From: Gyrodactylus bullatarudis
Taxonomy: Eukaryota > Platyhelminthes > Monogenea > Gyrodactylidea > Gyrodactylidae
Reading direction: 5' to 3'
Assembly: GCA_012064415.1 (NCBI GenBank)
Contig: SSNU01000138.1
Coordinates: forward strand, 62,001 to 126,000
DNA length: 64,000 bases
Both the position numbers and the translations under genes were made by a program. How positions within the stretch are numbered: position 1 is the first letter of the stretch; every line of letters starts with the position of its first letter. This document shows positions 10,887 to 20,578 of this stretch, in pieces. A model generated the notes under the pieces. It was given only the letters and a program-made list of their open reading frames with translations. It was not told the DNA's origin and made no database searches.

Positions 10887-11423
10887 TTATTCTTGAATAT
10901 TATCATTAGAAATGATTTTTTCGAATTCCTCACAGGCTCTCTCCAATTCCTCATTGCCGGATATAGTTTTAAGGAATTTCTGTTTCAGATAATTCCAGAA
11001 CAACTCAGTCTTTCGTTTTCTAGGACCACCATTCATACTGACTGTATCAAATACAAATGAAGTATCCTCAAGAGTTCTCTTTTTCTGGGTTCTTTCCTTA
11101 GTTTCTTTGATGTATTCCATAATGGAAGTTTGCATTTCGTTTCTAACATCATTCGAGTTAACTTCGTCCTTTTGAGATTCATTTTCAATTCTTGCCAAGT
11201 ATTCAAGACAATTTTCATTAGGATTTTCACAAGTTTCCATTAAATGATTGAGGTATAAGTTTAAATATTCTTTCGCTATCTTGTAATAATGCATTTCCTT
11301 GTCAAAAGAATCATGAATAGCTTTGCTGGTAGCTTCAAACGCACTTTCAAAAGTATCTTCTGTGAGAAATTTACTGAATTTAATTTTTTTGGGGTTTTCA
11401 ATTAGCTCTTTGACTCTGTTCAT
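10887..11423 (-). CDS. Uncharacterised helical protein, 178 aa
   Basis: A single open exon starting MNRVKELIENPKKIKFSKFL. The product is rich in Glu, Lys and Asn, has no signal peptide or membrane segment, and is predicted by eye to be mostly helical: an N-terminal part with regularly spaced hydrophobics (KEYLNLYLNHLMETC), an acidic/basic middle (KETKERTQKKR), and a C-terminal block ELFWNYLKQKFLKTISG followed by an acidic tail. I do not recognise the family; a nuclear complex subunit would fit the composition but this is a guess. Its ATG is 170 bp from that of MED22 on the opposite strand, the same divergent layout as three other pairs in the window, which supports it being a real gene. Confidence 0.6.
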   Translation of the reverse strand: MNRVKELIENPKKIKFSKFLTEDTFESAFEATSKAIHDSFDKEMHYYKIAKEYLNLYLNHLMETCENPNENCLEYLARIENESQKDEVNSNDVRNEMQTSIMEYIKETKERTQKKRTLEDTSFVFDTVSMNGGPRKRKTELFWNYLKQKFLKTISGNEELERACEEFEKIISNDNIQE

Positions 11424-11593
11424 TTTTAATTATAAGATTTGAGATATACTAAAATATATTGAAACCTTAAAATCCTAATATTGGAAAGAAGAAAAACAAA
11501 AACTTATTTAACTTTAACTTTTCGTTTGAAATTAGTCATTTTTCAAGATTTTTATTGAAATATTAATTTTCTCGGATAATCCAGGTTGAATTC

Positions 11594-12069
11594 ATGTCAA
11601 ATATCAATGGAAATACTCGCAAAAGAGAAACGTACATTCAGACTTTGAAAACAAAACTAAAGACCAATTTGAAAACTATTACAGAGAATTATGAGCTAAT
11701 ACTTTTAAGATCAAAGGTAATTTAATTAATTCATACATTTAGATTGACACATCTGAAAATGCGCTCAGAAATAATCCTTATAATCAAACCGAACAAGATA
11801 CATTTGAAATTTCCATAAGAGCAGCGAATATCGTTTCAGCTTGTGAAAACCTTTCCAGATTAGTATCAGAATTGAAACAAGTTCTTATTTTAGCTGACTT
11901 TTGTTGGCTCGAAGAAATCAAAAGCGAAGCAATCCTGACTCAAAAAGAGAAATGCCGAAACATCCAGAATTTCACCTCAAAATTAAAAGCTCAGCTCTTA
12001 AGCGATATTAATCTGATTGAGGATGAACTTTCATCAAGCATCCTTGTCAATAAACGATCCATCGAATGA
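11594..12069 (+). CDS. MED22: Mediator complex subunit 22
   Basis: MED22 (Surf5/Srb6) is a small coiled-coil subunit of the head module of Mediator, which links transcription factors to RNA polymerase II. Exons 11594-11716 and 11743-12069 are joined in phase 0 across an intron of only 26 nt (GTAATT...CATTTAG) and code 149 residues. The intron has an in-frame TAA and a length not divisible by three, so it must be removed to make the protein. Exon 1 has the helix NLKTITENYELILLRSK; exon 2 the most conserved block of the family, EQDTFEISIRAANIVSACEN followed by LVSELKQVLIL, then the C-terminal helix ending in LIEDEL. The order matches animal MED22. The variable C-terminal extension of vertebrate MED22 is absent. 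A polyadenylation signal AATAAA lies at 12103-12108. Confidence 0.9.
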
Positions 12070-12333
12070 ATATATTACTCCTGCTATTATTTTTATATTA
12101 TCAATAAAATATATTTCAATTATAAGTTTTGTCGAAGTTTCTTATGATTAAGACTCAATTTGAGTCATTGACTAATATTGTAAGATATATAACTTTTATA
12201 AATTACAGTTGTCCCCCAGGTTTGGCATATGGGAAAGGGCACACCTCACTTTTCCAAGAAAAAAATGTTTTTTTCTTTTGTCCATATACTTTTTAGTAGG
12301 TCTATTAGTTGGTTAGAAATTTTTTTTCCGAAA

Positions 12334-13460
12334 GTCAAGACCTACGTCAAAAAAGGATGGCCGAGAAGGGTACCTACCGAAATCACCAGGTACAAATCAG
12401 TGGCCAATGAGTTAAAAGTTACAGACAATGATCTTATGAGAGGTATGCGTTTTGTTCCCCCTCACAAGGAGAGACAGTCTTTTCTTGATAAAGCCCACCT
12501 CGGACATCCAGGTATGGTATTGATGAAGCAACGCATGAAAGGGAGACTGTGGTGGCCAGGCATGGACAAAGATATAGACAAGTTCGTGGCAAGCTGCTCG
12601 GTGTGCTGCACCACGGCAAAGAAACAGCACTCTAAGGATCTGCTAGCTTGGCCTGAATGCGAGGAGCCATTGGAAAGAGTTCACGTGGACATTGCCACCT
12701 GGAGCTCGAGGAGAATATTAGTAGCCGTGGATGCTTACTCAGGATATGTTTACGCGAAAGAAGTGCCCAAACTTTCGGCGAGTTGCTACGATAACGCTTT
12801 ATCAGAATTTGTCTCCTATTTCGGTCCTCCGAAGAGTGTGGTGGCCGACAACGGCACCAATTTTAAATCAGCAGAAACACTGAAACTTTACAAGTCTCTG
12901 GGAATCCAGCCCATCTTCACTCCTCCTGGACATCACCAGTCAAATGGCCGGGTAGAGAGAGCCAACCAGGACTTAAAAAGGTATCTAGAGAAAATGTGGA
13001 TAGCGGAGTCTCGTGATCTGAAAAGCAATCTCTAAGTTTCATGAGACATAAGAATTTCAATGAGACAGCCAAAGGTCATGTTGTTCCTGTCCCGGAACGT
13101 TCCGAATGTGGTAGAGATGGCCGTTCAAGAGCGAAAGTGGGAGCCAGTGTATATTCAACCGGAAAAAGGCCCAGCGGTCGAGGCTACCGCTTACCAAAGT
13201 TCAAGCAACATCTGGACAGACCAATGTGGACGAACAGCCCACTCTAGCGATGTGCAACTACGATGCCCAATGCCCAGCGATCCGGTAAACGTAAGCGACC
13301 GGGGGGAGGACACCACGTCCAGCAACGAGGCCATTCAGATTCCAACGGAAACTCGGAGCGCCTCTACCCCTCAAGAGGTCAGAAGGTCAGAAAGAATTAA
13401 ATACGAGCCGGCCTACCTAGGAGACTACGTAAGACGTCTCAAGAAGCCCTGAGGGGGAAG
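12334..13460 (+). pseudogene. Truncated Ty3/gypsy pol: integrase and C-terminal tail
   Basis: Contains an integrase coding segment to about 13035: a zinc-binding region with HLGHPG and the CSVC pair (His-His-Cys-Cys), then the catalytic core with the first Asp in VHVDIATW, the second in VVADNGTNF and the Glu in HQSNGRVERANQDL, so the D,D-35-E triad is present. A stop at 13033-13035 and a frame change follow; a second frame (13060-13452) continues to the end of the tail with the RRSERIKYEPAYL block typical of Ty3 integrase C-termini. Protease, reverse transcriptase and RNase H are missing: the 5' part is cut at the junction with the inverted repeat. Codon composition is much less AT-rich than that of the neighbouring host genes. 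Confidence 0.8.
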
Positions 13461-13637
13461 TGTTATATCGGTGCCTAAAACCGATATTAAAACAAATCGT
13501 AGAAGATGTTTTAGAGCATAGAGATTAAAACCTTTTGTTTAAAATATATTATTATTATTGTTCCCTTCTGAATATCACGTGTGTTTTCATCATGGACCTT
13601 TTCAAAGATAATACTAGTTCGGACATCCGACATAACA
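13451..13637 (+). repeat. 3' LTR with polypurine tract
   Basis: The purine run GAGGGGGAAG (13451-13460) directly precedes TGTTATATCGG at 13461; the segment ends in CGACATAACA at 13637, giving a 177-bp LTR bounded by TGTTAT/ATAACA. No second LTR is seen, in line with 5' truncation. Confidence 0.75.
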
Positions 13638-13826
13638 ATTCTGATCAGAATTCAATTTCCCACAAAATGATATGAAAATCTCAAATTCTTGATATTTTTC
13701 GGAAAAAAAATTTCTAACCAACTAATAGACCTACTAAAAAGTATATGGACAAAAGAAAAAAACATTTTTTTCTTGGAAAAGTGAGGTGTGCCCTTTCCCA
13801 TATGCCAAACCTGGGGGACAACTGTA

Positions 13827-14228
13827 CATAAATCCCTAATACCCATGGCTACATTACTTGAAATAATATTAACAAGATATGGATTCCATATTATGAAATA
13901 ACTCTGATTTTGAAATGTAAATAAAACTTTTTTCAACTAAATAAATTTCAAAAAAAAATTCCCGAATCTACCTGTTAGTAGTAACATTTTAAATATTTAT
14001 AAATAATGTATGATTATAATTAATCATTGATTATTCTTTAAAATTAATAGGCACAATTTAGAAAGAAAGAAGAAATTTTGATCAGATTAATAATAATATC
14101 TTGAAATGAAAAAAGAATCTTGAAATATCAATTAAACAAAAGAATAAAACTTTTTTCGGTTTTGTCAACGAGTCAAAATTATTCGTGGTTTTTTTCCGAA
14201 ATAGATTGCATTTACTTAAATCCATTTC
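13827..14228. other. Spacer and 3' flank of the LIM-homeobox gene
   Basis: AT-rich, no coding signal; includes the presumptive 3' UTR of the minus-strand LIM-homeobox gene. Confidence 0.4.
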
Positions 14229-17200
14229 TTATGCTAGGGTGGTGTTCGTCAAATTCCTTTTCAACATCCTTTGCCCGGGGATTTTTGAGTAAAAGTTTTC
14301 ATAAAAATTCGAATCTGTTGTAGCCAAGGGTGAGGCCGAAGCAAGCTCTTCTCGTCCAGCTTGATTCATGGCGTATAAATGAATACTGGTGATGGAGTTT
14401 TCTGTGGACTTACCCTGCTCTAAATAAGACATCATTGAACCATGTGGAGGAGCTTGATGAAATACCTGAGAATCATAAAGGCTCTCAAAGTCTTGAGAAT
14501 CTTCATCTGTACTTTCATCATTCGAGCCATATTTTTGGGGTGGTGGATTTTTAGAGAAACGACTCTTTTCCATAAATGTAGAAGTCTGATTCAAACTTGC
14601 AAGATTATCCTCATCGTCAAATTCCAGGTCGGAGACATCAAAGTCCTGACTAAAATTATCCATCATACTTCCGAGGCGTGTGAATTTGCTAAGGTCAGCA
14701 AGATTTTGATCCAAGTTACCACTGCTTGTGTTACTCATGTGATCTTCACTAAGGGAAGAGGAGCCCTTGTTAACATTTTGAATAGTACTTCCATTCTGAC
14801 CGTTCATTTCACTTCGCATTAAACTCCGTCGATACTTGGCCCGAGCATTCTGGAACCAAACCTGCAGCACACGCTTGGAAAGGCCTGTCTTTTCCGACAA
14901 TGACTTGAGATCCTTTGCATCTGGATTATGATTAATTGCAAAGTAAGCCTTCATTGTTCGCAGTTGATGATGCTTGAATGATGTTCGCATGCGTTTTTGC
15001 CGTGAGGAGCCCTGGAAATAGTAAAGGTCTCCATTGTCATATGAGTCTGAAAATGAGAAAAAAACCCATTGAAATATTGATATAAATTTCAAACGAAAAA
15101 TATCTCAAGAGGATTCTAATTTGATTTGTAAAGTCTTACAGGCTACTAAAAGCTAAGCATCTTTCAAATATTAATTTTTACAGCTCTGCAAGGGAACCAA
15201 TAAAAACTAGAATAGACCAATGAGTCTATCAAAATAGACGAATTAAATCAACTTACTTTCATCATCATTGAGTAAAGGTTCATCCTTATTCGTAGACAAA
15301 GACTGCTTTCTTCGTTGGATTATTTCCTCCATATCGTTCATAGTAGATGAATTAACATGATGAAAGCAAAAAGGACCTGTTTTACTTAGACAATAGGCAT
15401 CGCCGGGCTTCAATTTCTTATCACAAATGACACATTTGAAGCAGTTTACATGAAAAATTCGAAAACGATTTCTATAGTCAATGAGAACACGACCATTCTC
15501 ATTTGTTTCGACCACTGAGGGGCATTGTATTATAAGATCATTACGTTTCACTTCTAGTCCACAAGAATCACATTCTATTATCTTCTTTTTACTTGAAATA
15601 CTATTATTATTCTGAGCATTTGAATTTGCTGGGTCAGCTGGCAAGTTTATAATGATTGAAGGATCTGGATTTTTTTGCTGTTGAATTCTGAAATTTTATA
15701 AAACTCATTAGTAATGAGTCAGTACATACTCTAAAGAGGACTTAAAAAAAGTATTGCATGGAAAAATTATTGTAATATTATATTTTTTCTAGTTATAACT
15801 GTAGACTAATTAAAGCTAGTTAGATGGGAATTTATGAAATTTAAAAAACTCGCATTTTTTGAGTCTAGATCATGAGACCACTTTTCATGATTTAAAGAAA
15901 ATAAAATTATGGGATATATTCAAATCTTGAGCTAACGCCAAACTTTCGTTTTTTTTAAATTGGATTGAAAAACTTAGCAGGTAACAAAGCAGGTATGTGT
16001 TTTCATAAATGGATTTAAGGATTATAATAAGACAAGAAATCCGATTATCATCATAAGACTTTAGATAAATTTGTAAAACTTTTCTAGGATCATCAAAATT
16101 TCCTCGATTTTCATGTAGGAAAAATGATAAAAAATCAAAATTCAATTTTCCCTCAAAGGTGGGGAGATCCTCAAAATCTGATTCAGCATACTTAGTTTCC
16201 CTATAAATCAACTTTTGATTCCTCTCACACTTTGAAATCAACAAGAATTTTCAACTCAAAGTTCAAAAAATGGAGGTTTGGCGTTAACTCGAGATTTGAT
16301 AATTTTACTTTCTTTAAATCATGAAAATTTTTCTCATGAACTAGATTCCAAAAAATCTTGATCAAATTAAAGCTAATTGATATGAAGTTGGGAATCTATG
16401 ATTTTTACAGAAACCTCGATTTTTCCATCAAGAATTCGTATTTGTTTAAGTTTTTTCTGCAATTATACTCATTTTGCCCACTTTCACAATTTGAAGAAAA
16501 AATTCTGAAAAAATATTATTATGAAAAATATGGTCATTTTTCAAATTTCGATTGGGCGCCAAAATTACATTTTTTCGAACTTTGAGCTGAAATTTTATAT
16601 TGATTTGAAAGTGGAAGGCTGATCGAAAGAGTTTTTTCAGAATAAAGATTAGACTAGAAAATCAATTCAATTGAATTTGATCTTATGCATAATCACATTA
16701 TCGTTTAAGAGCGGAATTTCGATATTTTGATCATTTTCACTACTTGAAAAACAATGAAATTTCGATAATTCGAGATCTCTCGAAAATGGGGAAACTGTTG
16801 ATAATTTGACGGTGCTTTACAGCTTTATTATCTAATCTTTATTATGAAAAAACTCTTTCGATCAGCTTCCCACTTTTAAATCATAAAAAATTTCAGCTCA
16901 AAGTTCGAAAGAATGTAATTTTGGCGCCCAATCGAAATATAAAAATGACCGCATTTTTCATTAGAATGATTTTTTTAGAATTTTTTTCTTCAAATCGTTA
17001 AAGTGGGCAACATGAGTAGGATTGCAGAAAAAAATTTAACAAATACGAATTCTTGATAGAAAAATCAAGATTTCTGTAAAAATCCTAGATTCCTCAACTT
17101 CATATCAACCAACTTTAGATTTTTTGAAGATAAATTGACTGTTTTTTTAAATGTTATACGTTTCAAATTTTTTCATATGAACTAGATTTAGATTGAATGA

Positions 17201-20200
17201 ATTACTAGGTGTTAAAAAATGAAAATATTTTACAGGTGTATAATTTCTGAAATTTTCAACTTTGACTTCAAACAGCTCAAAAAAAATTTTTTTTTCGAAT
17301 ATTTTATTAGGGTTAACCCTAGAATGAAATTTGGGGGTCTATAACGCCCCCCATAAGGAAAATTTTGTTAAATAGGGTTAAGAATTTAATCCTGAGCAAG
17401 ATGATGCCTTTGTAAGTGTTTCTAAATAAAAAGACAAAACCTTGTAAGTCGAATTTTCAGTTTTACCGAATAACTCGAAAATTCTATTGCAGAATATTTT
17501 AATTACATATCTAGAATCAGCATAAAAATTTCTACAAAACCCGGAAATATTATAATTATTATTGACTAAGAAAATTTCTGCATTTTTAGGACAAGGTGTC
17601 ATAAGTTATGACTCATGAAAATTGAGCTATCTAAATATTTATTATATATTTAATAAAATGAAAAGTGAAATTCAACAAATTCAATCTAAAAAATTTAGAA
17701 TTTGATGTAAAATACACCTAATTAATATGAAGATGGGAATTTATGCTTTTTACAAAATTATGAATTTTTTTATCAAGAAATCGAATTTGATCAGGTTTTT
17801 TTTGAATCTAGATCGTAGGCTCCACTTTCAGGATCTGAAGAAAAAAATTTTTAAAAAAATCAAATTTTAGGGATGTTATGGCATATTTCAAATCTAACGA
17901 TGGTGCCGAATTCCCATCTTTTGAACTTTGATTTGATTGATATTTTTTGATTTCAATGTGAGAGAGTGATCAAATGTTGATTTTTTTGAAAACCTACTCC
18001 CAGGGTTATAGATGAAAAGAATTCAAATATGACCTATTTTTTTATCGATAACTTCTGAACCAAAAATAATTTCATTGAAACAACTATAGATTCGTAATCA
18101 GCGTATTCACAAACCATAGGATAGACAAAAGATTGAATGCGAGTCATGAAAAAATATTCTCTAAGACCTTAAGGGTTAAATACATATTTTGAGAAGTTTT
18201 TGTGGCCCTAGTTTTTTTTGTTAGAAAATACGTTTATTACAAATTTGATGCATATGTGTACAAAATAATAAAAAATATTAATTGAGTTTTCTTGGGTAAA
18301 AATTAGAAATTTCATTGAATCTTGATGGATACACAAAAAAGCCTTTCAAGAGATTTCGTTAATATTCTGGGATTATTGAAGATTAGCATATAGAAGAATC
18401 TTTGAGTAGTCAAGGTTAGACCTTATATGAGACATTATGGTTTTAATGTTTGTAAGATCATTACATTCTGTAAGTTTGAAATTTTTATCGATCATGTTAT
18501 AAGAGGATAGTAAATAATGATTAGAGAAAGAGGGGTTTCTAAGGTATGTATTTTCAAGTAATTCGGCTGATTTAACAAAGGTTTTTAAAATAATGGCATA
18601 TCTTCTAACCCAAAGAGGGTTAAGCCCTGAGATTAAAATACGAGAATTGTAAGAGTCTAAGTCAGGAAATAAAAAATATAGAAATCTGGATTGAATATGC
18701 TCAATCTCTAATGATTTTTCAAGGGTGAGTGTGGGAGCGAGTGGAGAGATATAGTCGAGATTATTTAAGACTAAAGCTTTGAAAGCCTTAAGCCTTAGGT
18801 TAGTGGACTTGAAGAATTTTAAAATTGAGAATATTATGGTTTTTATTTTGGGGAGATTAGAGAGAGGGTCAACTTTAAGTTCATCCGAGATACTGAAACC
18901 TAGGTCAAAATTCATTACCCTCAAAATTTGATCTGAAAACTTTTAGTACAATCAACCCTTATCTATGTCCAAGAAAACGAAAATTGATTTCAACTCAATA
19001 TTCGCTTCAAGCAGAGATTAGGGATTTATTAAAGCTCAGTTTTATATATTTCAAGTGAATTTGTTTTGAAAATAATCAAATAAATCAGTCAATAATTTGA
19101 AGGGATTGCTGCTCAAAGGACAAATGATTTGATGTATTTATTTTTAATAAGAAACATACTCTTAAAATATTGGATTAATCACGTTTCTTTCAAGTTCAAA
19201 GAAATATCTTTATTATTTATCCAGTTTCCATGGCTCTTGGGATATCGAGAGAGATGAAATGAGTAAGTGGTTCTTGTTTCTTCAAAAGAGACTCTCCTAA
19301 ATCTTATTGTAGATTTAGGATGTAATTATCGTTTATAAAAAGAAAAAAAAAACAAGAAAGCAGAAAAACTCCAGGTGTTTGGATATGTGTTCATTAAAAA
19401 ATGGTAATCTATTACCAGTGATTGCTGGAAAGATTATCTCAAGCATGACGAGTATAGAGACGGTACTCTTGAGCATGAGACGAGAATTCAAAAAGTGACT
19501 TTCTCTCAAGCAAGAAGGAAATTATCCTTGCGAGCTCTTGAAAGGGATTAGAGGCGCGGTGTGAATGAAATACATTGTAATTGAAAATTTCACACCTATT
19601 CAACTTTTATCCTACTTACTTAAATATAAAGGATGCAATGAAAATATCTATTCGACTCAAAATGTTTTCAAATAAAAATCCCCTGGGGGGTTGAGTAGAG
19701 GAAACATTTGCTCATGTAATCAGAAACTCTGATCCACCCCATCTTAATTATCTATTTTGAAAAATACACATATTGCTATGTATTTTGTGTATTGTATAGT
19801 AAATTTAATTCTTTTGTCAAATTTAAAAACACTTTCGTTACATTGTTAAAGGCCAAGTCTCTTTAGATAATTGAGGATTGAAGAAATTTTGGATACATTT
19901 TTATTTTTTTAATTTGACGAAAATAAACTTTGATTAAAGCACATTCTTAAACGGACTTTTTAACCTGAAAAGTAGATAAATTCTGTACTGTTATTCAGAA
20001 GTAAAAATTTTATAATCTTTCAATTAGTTCTATTTTTAATTTATCTTTTTTACAACAAAAAAGGTTTAAATATTTTAAAACGAGCACTACTTCGAAGCTG
20101 AAAGCATGGCTTGATTTTCACAGAGCTATTTATAACTGAATCTCAACATTATAATTTTTGTGTTTTTGAAAATGAATGAAAACGAAAGATAAATTTTGAG

Positions 20201-20578
20201 TTATTGGACACCCCTTGAACCTTTTATTTCACTTCAAATAAACAGAATTAAACAGAAATGGGATTTATACATATCATAAAGTCAATATTTTCAAATCTAG
20301 TTTTATAGAATTATGTTTACAAAGCATAAAGATTCTACACTTACTTTAAATAATCTTGATGACAGAAAATCTCACCGTCTTTGGCAAAGCAGCTCTTTTG
20401 AGATTCCAGGTTCTTCTGGCAAACAGCACATTTGAGACAAGTCATATGCCATAGACGACCGTCTCCGAGGCTGAAGCAGTACTGTTCACCAATTACTTTG
20501 CGACATTTATAACACCAAGGGAACAAAGGTTTTGAGTCTGTTTTCAATGAATCATTTTGTATTGTCTCAATTATATTT
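14229..20578 (-). CDS. ap: LIM-homeodomain transcription factor, apterous/LHX2-LHX9 type (5' end missing)
   Basis: Apterous-class factors are nuclear regulators of dorsal limb and neuronal fate that bind TAAT sites through the homeodomain and the cofactor LDB/Chip through the LIM domains. Three exons are seen: 20578-20345 (LIM1: CYKC, HMTC, CAVC, CHQD), 15687-15257 (LIM2: CDSC, HVNC, CVIC, CFHH) and 15046-14229 (homeodomain KRMRTSFKHHQLRTMKAYFA and VLQVWFQNARAKYRR, then a 190-residue acidic tail). Phases agree (AA|A and A|AC) and give 493 residues from exon LIM1 on. The HHQLRTMK and NHNPDAKDLK signatures place it in the LHX2/9/apterous group. LIM2 has about 36 residues between the second Cys and the His, against the usual 16-23. 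The first exon listed begins with an acceptor AG at 20580-20579, so an upstream exon with the start codon exists but was not found. The 4.7-kb intron holds repeats and a LINE fragment. Confidence 0.93.
15700..16365. repeat. Intronic AT-rich repeat of family C
   Basis: Lies in the large LIM-homeobox intron. Segments such as GATGGGAATTTATG and the motif around GAGTCTAGATCATGAGACC recur in diverged form at 16366-16450, 17700-17860 and, inverted, at 27370-27520. This suggests several degraded copies of one non-autonomous element; boundaries are not clear. Confidence 0.5.
16366..17119. repeat. Long imperfect inverted repeat (arms about 288 bp)
   Basis: Arm 1 (16366-16653) and arm 2 (16831-17119) are inverted copies around a 177-bp spacer. 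Shared landmarks are GGCGCCAAAATTAC / its complement, CTTTGAGCTGAAATTT / its complement, and the inner AATAAAGATTAGA / its complement. It has no coding capacity and lies inside the LIM-homeobox intron; a foldback or MITE origin is likely. Confidence 0.7.
17120..17975. repeat. Intronic repeat-rich segment
   Basis: Includes the GGGTTAACCCTAG palindrome near 17311, the GGGGGTCT...GCCCCCC hairpin at 17332-17354 that resembles 8620-8640, and a family C segment at 17700-17860 whose inverted relative is at 27370-27520. No gene recognised. Confidence 0.5.
17976..18180. repeat. Dispersed repeat family B, copy 2
   Basis: Diverged direct copy of 7860-8130, sharing CAAACCATAGGATAGACA and the stretch up to AAGGGTTA. 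Confidence 0.65.
18373..18924 (-). mobile_element. Non-LTR retrotransposon (LINE) reverse transcriptase C-terminal fragment
   Basis: A 183-residue open frame reads DLGFSISDELKVD at the start, then KAFKALVLNNLDYISPLAP and EIEHIQSRFLYFLF. These match the order of the thumb and post-polymerase region of jockey/CR1-type reverse transcriptases (the D-LG-I...L-Y--P...IE--Q--F pattern). The catalytic YADD part and endonuclease are missing, so this is a 5'-truncated relic, on the same strand as the host intron. Family (jockey, CR1 or RTE) is not decided. Confidence 0.65.
18925..20344. other. Rest of the LIM1-LIM2 intron
   Basis: No gene or clear repeat recognised; AT-rich intronic sequence ending at the donor of the LIM1 exon. 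Confidence 0.45.

Larger units (their letters stand above)
12206..13824. mobile_element. pogo/Tc1-like element with 128-bp terminal inverted repeats, carrying a Ty3 fragment
   Basis: The left arm 12206-12333 and right arm 13697-13824 are near-perfect inverted copies starting CAGTTGTCCCCCAGGTTTGG. Each outer end is flanked by TA (12204-12205, 13825-13826), as expected for Tc1/mariner/pogo integration. No transposase is present; nearly all of the interior is the truncated Ty3 element at 12334-13637 plus about 60 bp of sequence. The simplest reading is a MITE into which a retroelement inserted and was then truncated at its 5' side. Confidence 0.75.

Noticed and set aside
14442..14822. 126-codon plus-strand frame
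   Set aside because: Antisense shadow of the homeodomain exon.
15885..16244. 119-codon minus-strand frame in the LIM-homeobox intron
   Set aside because: Lies in a dispersed AT-rich repeat with no family similarity and no supporting splice context.
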